This document shows, in pieces, positions 53,201-64,000 of a stretch of 64,000 bases of DNA; within the stretch, counting starts at the first letter, position 1; each line of letters opens with the position of its first letter. Source of the stretch: Ancylostoma caninum (lineage: Eukaryota > Nematoda > Chromadorea > Rhabditida > Ancylostomatidae); the NCBI GenBank assembly GCA_037903475.1, contig JBAJFG010000636.1, forward strand, positions 124,001-188,000. Reading direction: 5' to 3'. A program made the position numbers and the translations under genes. The notes under the pieces were generated by a model. It searched no databases. It was not told the DNA's origin and saw nothing but the letters and a program-made list of their open reading frames with translations.

Positions 53201-55157
53201 TCAAAAAAATTAATTTTTTTCTGGTTAGATGATCATTTTTTCATAGATTTTATGAAATTTTTTAACCAACCTTTTTCAGCCTGTACCGAGAAGCAAGTTT
53301 CCGTTGACGGCGTCTGCTTGAACCGAGTCTCGTTTGGCGAATCGTGCACGAACCAGGTCCAGTGTCCGACCAGTACGATCTGCAAGAGTGGTCGTTGCGC
53401 CTGTGCTGATGGCCAGCACTTCGTCAACGGAATGTGTCAAGCTGGATGCGGTGAAAATGAGGTGGATGTGAAAGGCACATGCCTTCCAAAGGTTGAAATA
53501 GGTGACGCATGTGAGGCTGACGAACAGTGTCAGGGTGGTTCCACCTGTGATGGCGGTTCTTGCGAGTGTCCTGACGGCGAAGAGAAGGTTGATGACGTCT
53601 GCGTGAAAAGAATGGGCTCTCGTAAAGTGAACACTTGTCCTATTCCGGGACAGACACCGTACATTGATAAACTGACCACGAACGTTCGCTTCTGTCAGCC
53701 ATCCAGAAACACTTGTCCTCGCGGTTATAGCTGTCAGTTCTCCGAAACCGCTCAGCAAAATATCTGCTGTGGGGGTGGTGGGAACCCAAACCCAACTCGT
53801 TTCTCAAAGATCACCGAGACCGGTGCACCTGGTCCCGATACGGATACTGATGAGTCCGAAACCGATGCCACGTCCACAACAACGACGTCTAAGCCAGAAG
53901 TATGCGAGAAGGGTTCCGCGTATCTCGTCAATGGCGCTCCAAAACAATGCACGAGCAGTCCATGTCCCTCAGGATACAAGTGCACATTCTCAAGGTCCAG
54001 TAAGAACTACTATTGCTGTTCGGCGTTCTCCACCAGCCATGGATGTCCTTCCGGCGTCGCGCTGCTGTTCCCGTCAACTGGTACACCGGTGCAGTGCAGC
54101 AACACTGGCTCGACGTCCTGTCCAGCTGGGTACAGATGCGTCCGAAGCCTTACCACGAAGCGATTCCAGTGCTGCTCTACAGGTGACAGTGCAGTTAGAC
54201 GACCGGATCCAAGAAATAGGGTTGTCAACAACAAGAAGGAATTCGGAAATGGTTAGTTATTTTGGAAACATCAAATTTTGACCATTTTCAAATTTTAAAG
54301 AAACCACATATATTCGGGTAGCTCAGAAAATACGTTTGAGACTTTGTCTGCAACCGCGGCCGCGACGCGGCTCCGAGAGCCTGATCAGCTGACTCGATCG
54401 TTGAGCAGATGCCGCGGAATGCGTCCTGTAGGAGATTTCCCTATGTAACAACATCGAAACGAAAGGAATCACGTGTCATATGGGAACTAACAGAGAAAAA
54501 ATTTAAAAATTAGATCAAAACACCTGATGAGCCGTCCAACACAACGCCGCAGCCGTAATTGCAGATAAATTCACAGGCGCACTTCTTGAGTTAACCGACT
54601 TTACCATGAGTGCCTTAGAAGCTGATATTTGCGCGGATCTAATGGTAATAATAGCGATTATTAATGTTTTCTTATTGTGAGCCATGAGTACGACAAAAAA
54701 AAACACGAAATGTCGTTGCGCCGACCGCACTGCGCGCTCTAATTTCGCTTCTTGCACTACCATAATAGCTCTTCAAACAATAATTAGTGTTTTTCTTTGT
54801 TATATTGATTCTTAAGATAACAAAACACATTGTTTACGATGATAAAACACTGAACATCGCCACGATCAGCTGATATTGCAGCGCAAGATAGCGATTGCAG
54901 CGCGCGACGCGGTCACGTAGCGGTCCGATTTCAGCCCCATCGACGCTGTAACAAAGACTTATCAGTTTCCAGTAATCACTCCATATCTTTCAGGACCCTG
55001 CCCAGGTGGCCAAGTACAAGTGCTACGAATTGTCGGCGAACGCATAGTGAAGAAATGTGAAGCGTCGTGTCCACCGCACCAGGTTGCCGTACGTGGCATC
55101 TGTCGTGACAAATACCATTCCGACGATCCATCAGTCAGCATGAATTTATTGCCATAA
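38276..55157 (+). CDS. Secreted Kunitz/lustrin/EB multidomain protein, about 1,585 aa
   Basis: Fifteen exons: 38276-38312, 39983-40109, 40163-40397, 41425-42028, 43168-43362, 45079-45340, 45408-45643, 47974-48147, 48216-48361, 49406-50056, 50114-50327, 50388-50653, 51412-51885, 53280-54251, 54994-55157; phases agree. [17 protein letters not shown] is a signal peptide. Domains in order: EB-like Cys-rich N-terminus; Kunitz 1 (43168 exon) and Kunitz 2 (45079/45408 exons), both lacking Cys2 and Cys4; lustrin repeats; Kunitz 3 (48.0 kb, complete, P1 Lys in GDCKQ); Kunitz 4 and 5 (49.4-49.9 kb, complete, FxYNGCxGNxNNF); seven more lustrin repeats; two EB modules and three lustrin repeats in the 53280 exon; a Cys-rich end. 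I count about 14 lustrin-type repeats (CPxG...CPxGYxC...CC). Nematode proteins of this build are extracellular and probably serve in cuticle/matrix or protease control. Ends tail-to-tail with COG4. Confidence 0.88.
41059..41105 (+). repeat. 24-bp tandem duplication in intron
   Basis: CACTACGAGATTTCAGTGCC occurs twice head to tail, in the intron before the 41425 exon. Confidence 0.9.
43933..44202 (+). mobile_element. TA-flanked MITE, 270 bp, copy 1
   Basis: CAGTAGACGTCAATGGCG at the left and CGCCATTGCCGTCCACTG at the right, each bordered by TA, the target-site duplication of Tc1/mariner elements. Inverted arms of about 60 bp include GGACGTCGCGCAACCGC and its partner. The reverse-orientation sibling is 51995-52263. 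Intron of the Kunitz gene. Confidence 0.9.
45832..46077. mobile_element. MITE with GCGTGCG-rich ends, 246 bp
   Basis: CTTAAGGGCAATTTACGCT pairs imperfectly with AGTATAAATTGCTCTTTAG; inside these, GTCGCACGCATCC and GGATGCGTGCGACC-type words are inverted (right side GTCGGTCGCACGCATCC). Intronic. Core words resemble a fragment near 650-690. Confidence 0.7.
47046..47233. mobile_element. MITE of the ATTACCC/GGGTAA family, copy 2
   Basis: Ends GGGCCCGGATGAATCATTGA and its partner TCCAATGATGCATCCGAGTC; interior GATTACCCATG and TTACCCTTGGGTAA. Best-preserved copy of the family also at 3771. Intron of the Kunitz gene. Confidence 0.8.
48548..48660. mobile_element. MITE of the ATTACCC/GGGTAA family, short copy
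   Basis: GCATCCCTGAGATTACCC at the left and GGGTAATCTCAATGGTGC at the right form an inverted pair around 113 bp. Intronic. Confidence 0.75.
48811..49133. mobile_element. MITE of the ATTACCC/GGGTAA family, composite copy
   Basis: Several CCCTGGGTAA, ACCCATGG and GAGTAAT words, with a TAATGTAATAAAG duplication at 48917-48945. Looks like two overlapping copies. Intronic. Confidence 0.6.
50792..51060. mobile_element. Inverted-repeat MITE, 269 bp
   Basis: GGGGAGCTTTTGGGCGGAGC (left) pairs with GGCTCCGCCCAAAAGCTCCC (right); the pairing extends outward through CTTCTTTGAACAC and GTTTGAACGCAAG. Intron of the Kunitz gene. Confidence 0.85.
51995..52263 (-). mobile_element. TA-flanked MITE, 269 bp, copy 2 (inverted)
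   Basis: TA-CAGTGGAGGGCAATG at the left and CGTCCACTG-TA at the right. Sequence is the reverse complement of the 43933 copy with substitutions, both in introns of the same gene. Confidence 0.9.
53036..53100 (+). repeat. Dispersed repeat (GATTGTCTGCGTATCC family), copy 4
   Basis: GGCCCACTCGCCTCACCGCA then CTTTGATTGTCTGTGCATCC; same order as at 14500 and 33116. Intronic. Confidence 0.6.
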
Positions 55158-56373
55158 GCACGAGCCATGCTCACGTTTACTCCAAGTTTGAGTTGCTCAG
55201 TACGTGCGACTGTTTCAGTAGGTGCTTATAGCACCGTTCTTCCACCCGCGTCTGTTTGTTGCCTGATTCTCCTTTCGATTGTTTTGTTACATGCAGGATC
55301 ATGTGTTGTGTGTCAACCCTGCTCTATAATGTATAGCACATTATTCAGTTATTGCATGCGTGCATTGTGTTTTCTTTTTTTTCCTCATAGTATAAATGAG
55401 TCTTTCACACGGCATATAAAGTTGCGCTGAAATTGCAAGACGGTAAACATACCCTACTGGAGTATAGCACCTTTTGTAGCCTCGCTTCAGCACTATTGAC
55501 TTTGATGCGTATCGATTGTTTTTAGCCCACGGCTGCGTCGCCACCCCCTCATCCCTCTCCCAAGATTGGTAGGCATCACAATACATATACAGCTGTTGTT
55601 GGAGAGGGTGCAGTGAAAAACAGACACTGTGCAGGAATACTCAACTATCATCGCTGGCGAAACTGAAGAGGTAGTTCCAGAAATATAAAAAAATGAAGCT
55701 GTTTCGAAGTAGTTCCAGAAATATAAAAAATGAAGCTGTTTCCCATGCCTTTAAGGCGCCCTATGATGCTCGAGGACTCCGCCACGTAAGTGCCAGTAGG
55801 CTCATTAGGGTGACTGAGCACGCGTCAGCTGGTGGGTCGTTTAGCTCAAATGTCATGTCAAGCGGGTCCTTTGGTGTAGCATATCAACAGGATCCTAATC
55901 TTGACGTACACCATCAAACATACGTCTAGAATTGATATCATGTCCACAGCTAGATGCGCCTAAAGGCTATGAAAGCGTAGGAAACTACCAATTTCCTTAT
56001 GGTTTTCAGGAGAAGAACTAACGAACCGAAATTTCCAATAACCATTACTTATCATAAACGTGCCTTACGTAATGAAAATCAAAACAGAAAAATGATATAG
56101 ATTCATTTGCAATTGCATGAAAATTCAAAACAAAAACAAGCAGAAATGTTACATCCGTTTCTACCATCACAGATATTTATTAGATAAGCCGTATTTAGCT
56201 ATCATTTGCGTCCTCCCACAACTATACATTATTCCTACTATTTACAATAAACAACACCAAATTTTATAATAAATACTTCTGAGAAACGTGAGAACCAATT
56301 AGATTCATCAAGACAGATTTCACATGATGATAAGCAATGCTGACACCGTACAATAAACTAAACTTGAGTCAGG
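55158..56373. other. Convergent intergenic region
   Basis: Lies between the tails of the Kunitz gene and COG4. Holds the 37-bp duplication at 55671-55744 and a TGATGCGTATCGATTG word (55500) shared with 33640, 51240 and 56730. On the minus strand an AATAAA near 56176 could serve as the COG4 poly(A) signal. Confidence 0.5.
55671..55744 (+). repeat. 37-bp tandem duplication
   Basis: GTAGTTCCAGAAATATAAAA followed by ATGAAGCTGTTTC occurs twice in tandem. Confidence 0.9.
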
Positions 56374-59300
56374 TCATAATTCGAGCTTCTGCACAAGAGC
56401 TGCTGGCAGGTCTACCCTGAGCTGCAGCACCTTGATCGCGTCCGATGAGGATAAAATTCGAGCTACTGAAGAAGTTCTTGTGGCTTCTCTCAGCTCAACT
56501 GCTTCTTCCACGTTCTCCACGTTGAGTAGAGCCACGATCTCAAATAGGATGAAATAATAAGTGGTAATGTCACAAGCTGTACTGGAAATTAAGATCCAGG
56601 TGACCAGCAACAAATTTAGGCAACTGCTAGACTCCATATGAGTATGACACTTTGTGTAGCCGTCGGTTAACACCAACATCGATTTCGATTCCTATTGATT
56701 TTCAATGGAGTGTCGCTAGCGTTGCTGCATAAGCCAGCGATAATCGATACGTATCAAAATCAATGTCGTAAGAACGACGATGATGCTAGATGCTATATTC
56801 GACGTTAAGCAAAGCCGCACTCTTAACAAAATTCTATACAAACCTGTGCCAATCTAGCGCATCTCTCCCTTGCGGTCCAACCGGCAACACCACTGAGATA
56901 TGCACTGAGTTGGCGGAATTCGCGATCCAACTGCAGCCCACCTAACCTGTTGAACGAGCACTTCATGATGACGCGCTCCATTTGGCGTTCTACTTCACTG
57001 CACACCGTGAGCAGCAATGTCTGAATATGAAATTGAACGGATTCACAAAATGAAATCATGAGAGGCGTATGCTCACCTGGAAGTTTTCTTTATGAAGAAC
57101 AGCTTCAAAACTGGCAATCTGCTTATCAAGATTGGCATTGAACTGTTCGATAAACGGGTCCACTGCTTCAAACTCTGCCAGCTGAGAGTCGGTAAGTGTA
57201 TGGACGATGTCCCCATATGCGTCACAACTAAAAAAAAATGATATTATCAATAACTCTATATCCTACCTTGTAGACTTTTGATAGATCTCGTTCCTTGATG
57301 AGAATACGTATTCTTTGGTATTAAATGGAACGACAGTCACCTCGTTTTCAGCTTCGGTCGAAAAACAGTCTTACACAAAGATTCCATAGCCAGCGACGCC
57401 AGATGTTGCATTTTTCTGGATACATCTGACAGCTGGCTGACCGCGTTGTCCAACTTGCCAGCCTCAACTTCGCTTCTCTGAAAAAATATCTTTGTCTAAG
57501 TACTGCTGCTGAGATGTACGAAATCCGTGCTTGGCATTCGATAGGTAGGTTTGTCGAACTCTATGATCACAGTCAAAAGTTTTGCTGGAAAACTGTATTC
57601 GACACCACAACATCTCTGCACCCCCCCCCTCCCCCCGTCTTTCTTTGTCGTTAGAATAATTGTGCTTGTTTAAAATTCAAAAACACTCTACAGAATGTCA
57701 GTGAATTAGTAAATTCGATGGATATTTTCAAACATTCAAGGAGACAAGTGCAAATTTCCAATTCTTCCTTAATACCCATTTCTTTCATCGCCCGTTTGTT
57801 CTCTAAAAACCTCATCAAACGTCCCCAACCACGCTTGAGAAACTAAAGCAATTCTTTATGGATGCTTGACGTTGAGTTATCAGAGTTGCTTCACCTGAGT
57901 CTTGCTCCACTCCTGTTCTAATCCTTTACGCAGATCCAACAGAAGATCAGCAGTGCCTTTTGCGTTATTGGCAGCCGTAAGGAATGTTTCACGTTGGAGA
58001 TCCGGTCCTGCTTCGGAAGCCTTACCTGAAGAGCGAACACAAGCTTTGATTGGCCCGCGAAATTGTGTATAATTGAATAACGTTCTACCTAACGAAGAAG
58101 GTATTAAAAGATCAAATCAAGTACAAGAACAACAGAACTATCACCCTCTCACCGTGCTGAATGACGTTATATGCGTTTTGGGCTGTTTGAAGCGCTTCCG
58201 CTGCGAAGGTTGTAGATGGATAGCCGGCCTAAACGGTGATTTTGTGAAGTAAAGCGGTAGTTAAGGCATAACCTAGACATCCGCATATGTGGGGTAAAGA
58301 AAAGAGCAAAAGCGATGTTATAGCAAAGCGAACAAAATGGCACCTGAACTGCTGAGAAGAGATGTTGGTAGAACGTAGTTTCCAGTAGTGCAACACCATT
58401 ATTCAACGCTGCGCAGACACAGTCGACCGAACCGCTACTTGTCGCTCTTCTAACGCATTTACGGACCAAGAACAGCACGTCGTCTACCACCGAACTGAAA
58501 CGGAAAGTCAGCTAAAGCTTTTGAAGCCATCTGCAGAAGAGTAGGGAAGCATAACAAGCCTAAATAGGGCATGACCTCTCTGCAATTTCTATAAAATTCA
58601 GAGAGGACAACTAGAAACTTCTTAGAAAGCTCGACTTTCAAGCTCTTGGAGGATTTGGTCAATGAACACTAAAGAAAAAAATTTACTAATTTTCACGGCT
58701 AATAAATAATGTCGAAATTTGCTCAGCCGGGATGTAACAGCAGCGAAATCTTTGCAACAGAGTATCAAGAAGAGACAACTGAACCAATAAGCAAAAAATG
58801 ACCTCAACAGTAATATCAAAACCACTAGCCTCAACAATCCTTCCTCCCTCACGTCCATGTCAATGGCTTTTCGTACAGATTCTTCCATATAATATTGCTC
58901 TAGAAGAATGTAGTTGCCGAGCAATTCCTAAACTAGCGTTATTCAGCTGGAATTATAACAGCTTGCAGTTAAACAACACTATAACATTAACATTACAGCT
59001 ATTTAAGCCTGGTGGGCCTAAAACTGTGCGTGAAGACCTTAGCTGCACGAAGGAGTTCCTGTATGGATATCGAGGACACAGCCACAACATCCATGCTTAA
59101 CACCCAAAACTTAATTACCTGCATCTTAGACCCAACCAGGCTTCTGTTCAGTAACTGGTCGAGTTTCTTCTCTCTTTCTTCTTTCCGTCTTATTTTCTCT
59201 TCTTCCAAACGTTTCTTCTTTTCCTCGTCCAGGTCACCAAAATCGTCGCTATTCACCATAACGTACTAAAACATCATAACTAGTGTATACATTCAAAATG

Positions 59301-62300
59301 TGTCTGTTGAATTCACCTCTTCTTGATTCTGCTCCTTCGAAGCTCCTTTGATACGCCTTCTAACAAATCGCCAATACATTTCGGTATGCGTGTTCATTAA
59401 ACAAATTTCGGAAAGAAGCGTGTCCAATTCGAGCGCGTCTAGCCTTTCTGTAAGGTTATCACTTAAGAGCTCTACACAAGCAGAGAAAATGCATGAGGAA
59501 AGCCTGCAATGAAATAAGACAGCCAAATTTCTCACCTCTTCCTTTATCAGCATTTCTGTCCTCCCGTAAGATCTTTTGAGCCGCTTTCAGACGTTTCTCA
59601 AGTTGACGCTTTTTCTCGAAAGCGTCGATGACCTTGCCAACAATTTGATCAATATCCACCTATATTCAACCAAACATTAACTAAAGGCAACTCAAGTTAG
59701 ACATTCTTGAAATGTTGGCTTAATCATTGCCGGTTGATTGTGTTCAGATCAATACCAGTCTTGGCCTGCAGCTGAGCAGGTCAACTTCCATTAATTTGGC
59801 AACATTGCAGAAGCAAGTGGACAAGACATACTTGGAGCATGTTGATGAAATCCAGTAGCTTATCCGGTCCGTATGCGCTTTCTATGAGAGGCTGATTCGT
59901 TTCCAGGAGAGCAGCGATTCCTAAAAGAAAACAACTTACTGTTGTCATTGTAAAGTTGAACAACAAAACGTTCTCTAAAAATAATTCTCCAGAAATCTTC
60001 AGTGAGAGTAATGAAATAATGAATATGAAGCAAGTGAGCAAACAGAGAAATGCACCAGGACAGGTAGCAATAACCACGAGGAAATATTACAGGAGCCTAA
60101 CCGAGCAGATCCAAGTGAAACTGAAACCTGTCTAGCTTGGAGCTTCCTCTTACAGTTGGCTACAGCATGCATGCCAATTTTGCCCTGGAGTCCTCAGAAT
60201 TTCTACCAACAGCTATAGTTTATACATCTGCTTCAAATCGCCGGAGCGGTCAATTGTTTGAAACACTGCACTATTAATCAGAGGTACAAAATTTTGGATC
60301 CTACCAATGCACCTTGTTTCGCAGTTTTATATAGTTCTTTTCAAGATACGAGGGCAATAATAGTGTAAGAGTGGCAACACCTCGTTAGGAAATGTTCCAA
60401 ACGAGATACTTTTCATTTCAACACTTAAGCTAGCTGAGCCCCCTACACTTCTCCCTCGTGAAACTTCTGATGAAAATAGCTTTCTAAAACAAAACTGATT
60501 ACCTTCAAAGAACAGGAACAAAGTATCCGCATACAGCACGTTTACTCTCTTGTCGTCCATTCCACCAGCATTCATGATCTGAAATATGCAAAACTCACAT
60601 GTATAAAAAATGAGTTGTTTTCTGACTTTAGAATGAACAAACAACATGGGATGAATTTCAAACAAAAATAAAAATTAAAGCGGCTGAAAGTGAACTTCTG
60701 CACTCCATCAGCCTACAATCTACTCACCTTCAAATTATCCTCTCCAATCTTCGCTATCTGTCGACTTAGGTACTTTCCGAATCTTACAAGGCCGCTGTCA
60801 TGCTCATTTATCAACGGGAACAGCTTTACAAACCTAAACATGAAGATCAAAAGATTATTAACCATATTCAGCATAAACACAAAACAACCTAAAAAGCGTT
60901 AAGATAAGAGAAATTGAGGAAATATGTATACCTTTGCATAGCCGCAACATCCTCAGCATCAACTGCTGCTTCTAACTTTCGTTCAAGAATTTCCTTCAAA
61001 CGAGTAGTGGCGTTCGTGAGGACTTCGTAGCTGTGGGAGACTGTCTGACCCGCTTCTGAACAGAAAACACAAAAGAACTTACATATTTGCAGCTACTTAC
61101 AGGTCTTCAGCACAGCTGAACGCTTACAAAAGCATAAGGGAAGATATAGTAGTGAAGTGCTCAGCTTCAGAACATATCACCACTACATACATGAAGAAGC
61201 CATGATACCTTTGTCAGCCGAACTGCTGAACTGGAAGACAGCCCTATCCAGAGTAAGAAAACGATGAATATGTTGAGCAGCTTGTTCATAGTCCTCGTTG
61301 TTGATGCATTGATCTACTTCTTCACTACATACCCCTGAAACGCTCAGACTGAAGATAACATCTACTACATCTTCGGACGAAAAGAAATTTCTTTGGGATT
61401 CATGGTTGGGATCCATGAACGTATAACAAAGCGGAACCAGGCTAGAAGGCAAATTTTCATCTTCTGGGTCGCCCCAACAATATGTAGTCTAGGATAACCA
61501 ATGAACCCCGTCCATTTGTTGAGAGGTTCATGTTTCATGAATCCCACCCGAGGTCGACCGTTAGAGATACCCAGAAACAAAAGAAAACTTGTACAAAACA
61601 AACCTAAATCATGCATATCCCCCGCAAGTTGAAGGCACTCAACAACACGCGTTTTGGCTACGTCCAGTGCGGAAACCTAAATGAACGGGTAGATATTGAG
61701 CAACAGTGACAGGAATAGTGGCTGCGTTACCGATTACAAAAATAAGCTTCAAATTCCAAATAAAAGCATTAAAAGATGTGACTGAGGTCATTCCCTCACA
61801 CTTATTCCCAACAATTTCTTTGAATATAGTAGGTCCTTGTGGGCACCGGATCAAATCGAATTCAAATTCTGAATGATGCAGAACAGGAATACGTGGAGTA
61901 CAGGAATTATTCCAGGCAAAAATTATTGAATGAGCTACTCCTAGTAGAAAGGGCCATAAGAAACTCTGTGTTCTAAACTATATGGTAGATTTCTTCAGTT
62001 CAATGCCTACCTTGCTACTGATATTGTCCGCCAGTCGGGAGATTGTTCGGAGGCTAGCAGCAAGTTGCTTCGTGTCCGCTTCTACAACCAGCATCGCATT
62101 GTTAAGGCGTGATACGGCCATACCAAAAGCACGACTTTGCTCTCCTCCAGAACTTCCTGAACATCAAAATCTTTAGACTTTCTAACAACACTCAATTTTT
62201 TGCAAAATCGACGCCAGGGAAAGAGGTTTCCAGACTAAAAAGAAACAGAAAGGAGTGATCATTTAGGAAAAAAAAGAAAAAAAGTTGATATAACTATCAA

Positions 62301-62917
62301 TACCCACAAACAACAGTAATAAGAAAAGAAACTGCCATACGAGAAAGTCATCTAACTCAAATTAATTTGCCACACCTGAAGCACACTCCGTCAAAACATC
62401 GGCTATTTCCTTCTGCAACCTCTCCTCTTCCCTTCGTTTAACATCTAACTCAACGCGCAACTCTTGCAGTATGCCATTAATATATTCAGCATCCTCATCA
62501 ACCTCCTAAATAGGTAAAAATTAGTGACGGGAGCAAATGGCGGGAGAGGGGGCTTGGAAGAAGAACTTAGGTCACTTTATCGGACAAAACGTTCAATGAG
62601 AAATAATTACCTCCTTAGCAGCCTCAGAACGGTCTTTATCTTTATCTAAGCGCTTCCCATGGCGAGGCCGGCCAGAAGGAACTGTCGTCAGCGTTTTCTA
62701 AAAAGTACGTCAGCATGAAAAGGATTATATTGCCTCCGCGAGCGAACTAAACGATTCGTAGCTTGACTGACCTCCAATAAACAAGAAATTTTAAAGAAAA
62801 GTCTTCTATTAAATAAAAATAAATTGGAGTTTACCCTACCTTGAGGATTAAATCAGCAGAAGTTAAAAAATCAATGCCATTGGAGAGATGATTTGAAATA
62901 TCTGATGTCATAGCCAT
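56374..62917 (-). CDS. cogc-4: Conserved oligomeric Golgi complex subunit 4 (COG4), 845 aa
   Basis: Twenty-one exons in transcribed order: 62917-62840, 62697-62611, 62505-62376, 62156-62011, 61676-61604, 61334-61209, 61055-60932, 60833-60728, 60578-60503, 59920-59832, 59659-59536, 59471-59326, 59265-59119, 58927-58830, 58494-58344, 58228-58153, 58025-57895, 57477-57341, 57227-57077, 57020-56844, 56538-56374. They sum to 846 codons. COG4 signatures: LADNISSKVSALDVAKTRVV, NNEDYEQAAQHIHRFLTLDR, VLYADTLFLFFEG, LIESAYGPDKLLDF, VDDVLFLVRKCVRRA, FNRLGGLQLDREFRQLSAYL and the C-terminal SDAIKVLQLRVDLP. COG4 is a lobe A subunit of the complex that tethers retrograde vesicles at the Golgi. The N-terminal 100 residues are poorly conserved and charged. 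The intron after 58830 appears to use a GC donor (AG then GCTAGT). The start ATG follows a TTTGCAG acceptor by 18 nt, as in a trans-spliced mRNA. Symbol given by orthology. Confidence 0.93.
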
Positions 62918-63073
62918 AATTAATGAGAGAAGAACCTGCAAACACCAATCTTGGCTATTCTAAAAATCATTCGAAACTTATAAAACAATGGAAGTAGCTA
63001 TTCCAACGGTGTGACTGAACAAATACTCTTTGAAAACGTATAGAAATTCAGAGCTGATGAAAAGAAAATGAAC

Positions 63074-63227
63074 TTACACTAGCATAAGAAAGATGATGAA
63101 TACGTTCCAAAGAGCAATAAAGACGCGGAAGTATTGAAGCGACAACAAGAACTCTCGTACTTTATCACCGACTGATTTCACTTCACTTTCGACGACAAAA
63201 TGATTGAAGTCTTGGTTTTTCTTGTTT
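63074..63227 (-). CDS. Exon just upstream of COG4 with membrane segment (partial)
   Basis: Minus-strand frame of 50 codons from a TTTAG acceptor: [20 protein letters not shown], then a hydrophobic run [19 protein letters not shown], then TAA. Two readings: it is the last exon of a tail-anchored or multi-pass protein lying upstream of COG4 in an operon (stop about 140 bp before the COG4 acceptor), or it splices at the GTGTAAG overlapping its stop codon, in phase, into the first COG4 exon. The first is more natural because COG4 is not a membrane protein. Upstream exons to 64000 were not found; that stretch is repeat-like. Confidence 0.45.
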
Positions 63228-63429
63228 CTAAATGGTACAAAAGTGAGAAATAGAAAACTAGCTAATTCCGAATCATAACATAGGTTATTACGCTAGTGTC
63301 CTATGTTCAAGAAATTTAAGCTGGACAGGAGCACTGACGAAGTGCCATTAAAAATTCAAACTCGTAAGACGTAAGCCCAATCACTACTCCAGAGATGGAA
63401 TCGCGGAAATTTCAATTTTTTTCGTTGGT

Positions 63430-64000
63430 GAACCTGCATAAAGAGGATTGCTCAAGGTGCTGAACACGAAAATTGTATCCCTTTAAGTCATGACCCATTT
63501 TTTAGGGTTGCAGCAGATTCACGGTAGACATGGTAAGGATAAAGTGGTCGGCGTTAATCAATCCCGTCTGTGGGATGCGCCACGCATTCGGCTTCATCTG
63601 AGCATCGTAGAGGCATTGAATGCGTGTGTGCCCTGTTCAGTGACTTGCGGGGGGTGGGCATCAGATGGACCAAGTCAGTGCTTCAACCACCCATACTCCT
63701 CTGGTACCAATTACTGACCCTGAGGGGATGTGAGGCTTGGTTGGCAGACGCGTCCTGGTAGACATAGTGCCTCGCGAACATAACAAATTTTGTGCACAGC
63801 GCTTTTCGAGTTGCTGAACATGAATATCTCATCTTTTTCGTACAGTAACCTCCGTCTGTGACTGTAGTGGCAGTGTTATTCTAGGAATTTGGAACAAAAC
63901 GCCGGTATAGCAAGAAAACAGCGGTGTCAAATGTATGTTGATAATCGCGATCATAACCACCCTACTCAAAGTTTGAGAGGATACTGTGAGATACAGCATC
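63430..64000. repeat. Repeat-like flank
   Basis: Phrases GCTGAACACGAAAATTGTATC (63461-) and GCTGAACATGAATATCTCATC (63812-) resemble each other and the GTGTTCAGC/ATCATTTTCG words at 24810 and 4320-4450. The remainder has no supported exon. Confidence 0.35.

Noticed and set aside
53276..53758. 160-codon open frame on the minus strand
   Set aside because: Antisense of the EB-module exon; threonine/alanine-rich shadow.
54290..54960. Inverted-repeat element in the last Kunitz-gene intron
   Set aside because: CGCGACGCGG words occur at both sides but the pairing is short and not continuous.
1..64000. CRISPR array, bacterial operon or integrated virus
   Set aside because: No direct-repeat/spacer pattern, no ribosome-binding-site-led frames and no viral structural or replication genes seen on either strand.

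Overview
The window reads as animal nuclear DNA from a parasitic nematode, most likely a strongylid (hookworm-like, clade V). Genes are split into many small exons by short GT-AG introns. Two neighbouring same-strand pairs have nematode-operon spacing. An RTE-type retroelement fragment resembles those I know from hookworm genomes, and one large gene encodes a Kunitz/lustrin/EB secreted protein of a kind typical of nematodes. Nothing bacterial, viral or CRISPR-like is visible. Most lines of evidence here are splice models read by eye: exon phases join exactly, but no transcript data were available.

Layout. 1-6 kb: a small secreted helical protein gene (1074-2440, +) and the first member of a small gene family ending in a conserved RLPRAPKGHHDEELEQM block (5009-5921, +). 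6-12 kb: nested DNA transposons, a 26-bp minisatellite, then a seven-exon type I membrane protein gene on the minus strand (11948-8037) whose introns hold a Penelope-like GIY-YIG fragment and MITEs. 12-31 kb: repeat-rich, gene-poor; two mariner relics, LINE/RTE fragments, tRNA-derived SINE-like units, a 1.4-kb long-inverted-repeat element, and the second family member (23601-24007, +). 31-34 kb: the third family member (30951-31394, +) followed about 140 bp downstream by a six-exon gene of unknown function (31534-34075, +), a likely operon. 34-36 kb: foldback elements, including a 592-bp near-perfect palindrome carrying two inverted hammerhead-like motifs. 37.3 kb: a possible Cys-rich exon on the minus strand. 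38.3-55.2 kb: one 15-exon gene for a secreted protein of about 1,585 residues with about 14 lustrin-type repeats, five Kunitz domains (two without the Cys2-Cys4 pair) and EB modules; its introns are full of MITEs. 56.4-62.9 kb: a 21-exon gene for COG4, the Golgi tethering subunit, on the minus strand, converging on the Kunitz gene. An open exon just upstream of COG4 (63074-63227) may be the end of an operon partner.

Functionally the recognisable genes are a housekeeping Golgi-tether subunit and a secreted matrix or protease-inhibitor protein. The remaining genes are unrecognised: a three-copy dispersed family, its downstream partner, and a single-pass membrane protein. The most interesting signals are that family, the palindrome with hammerhead-like cores, and the unassigned genes reconstructed from small exons.
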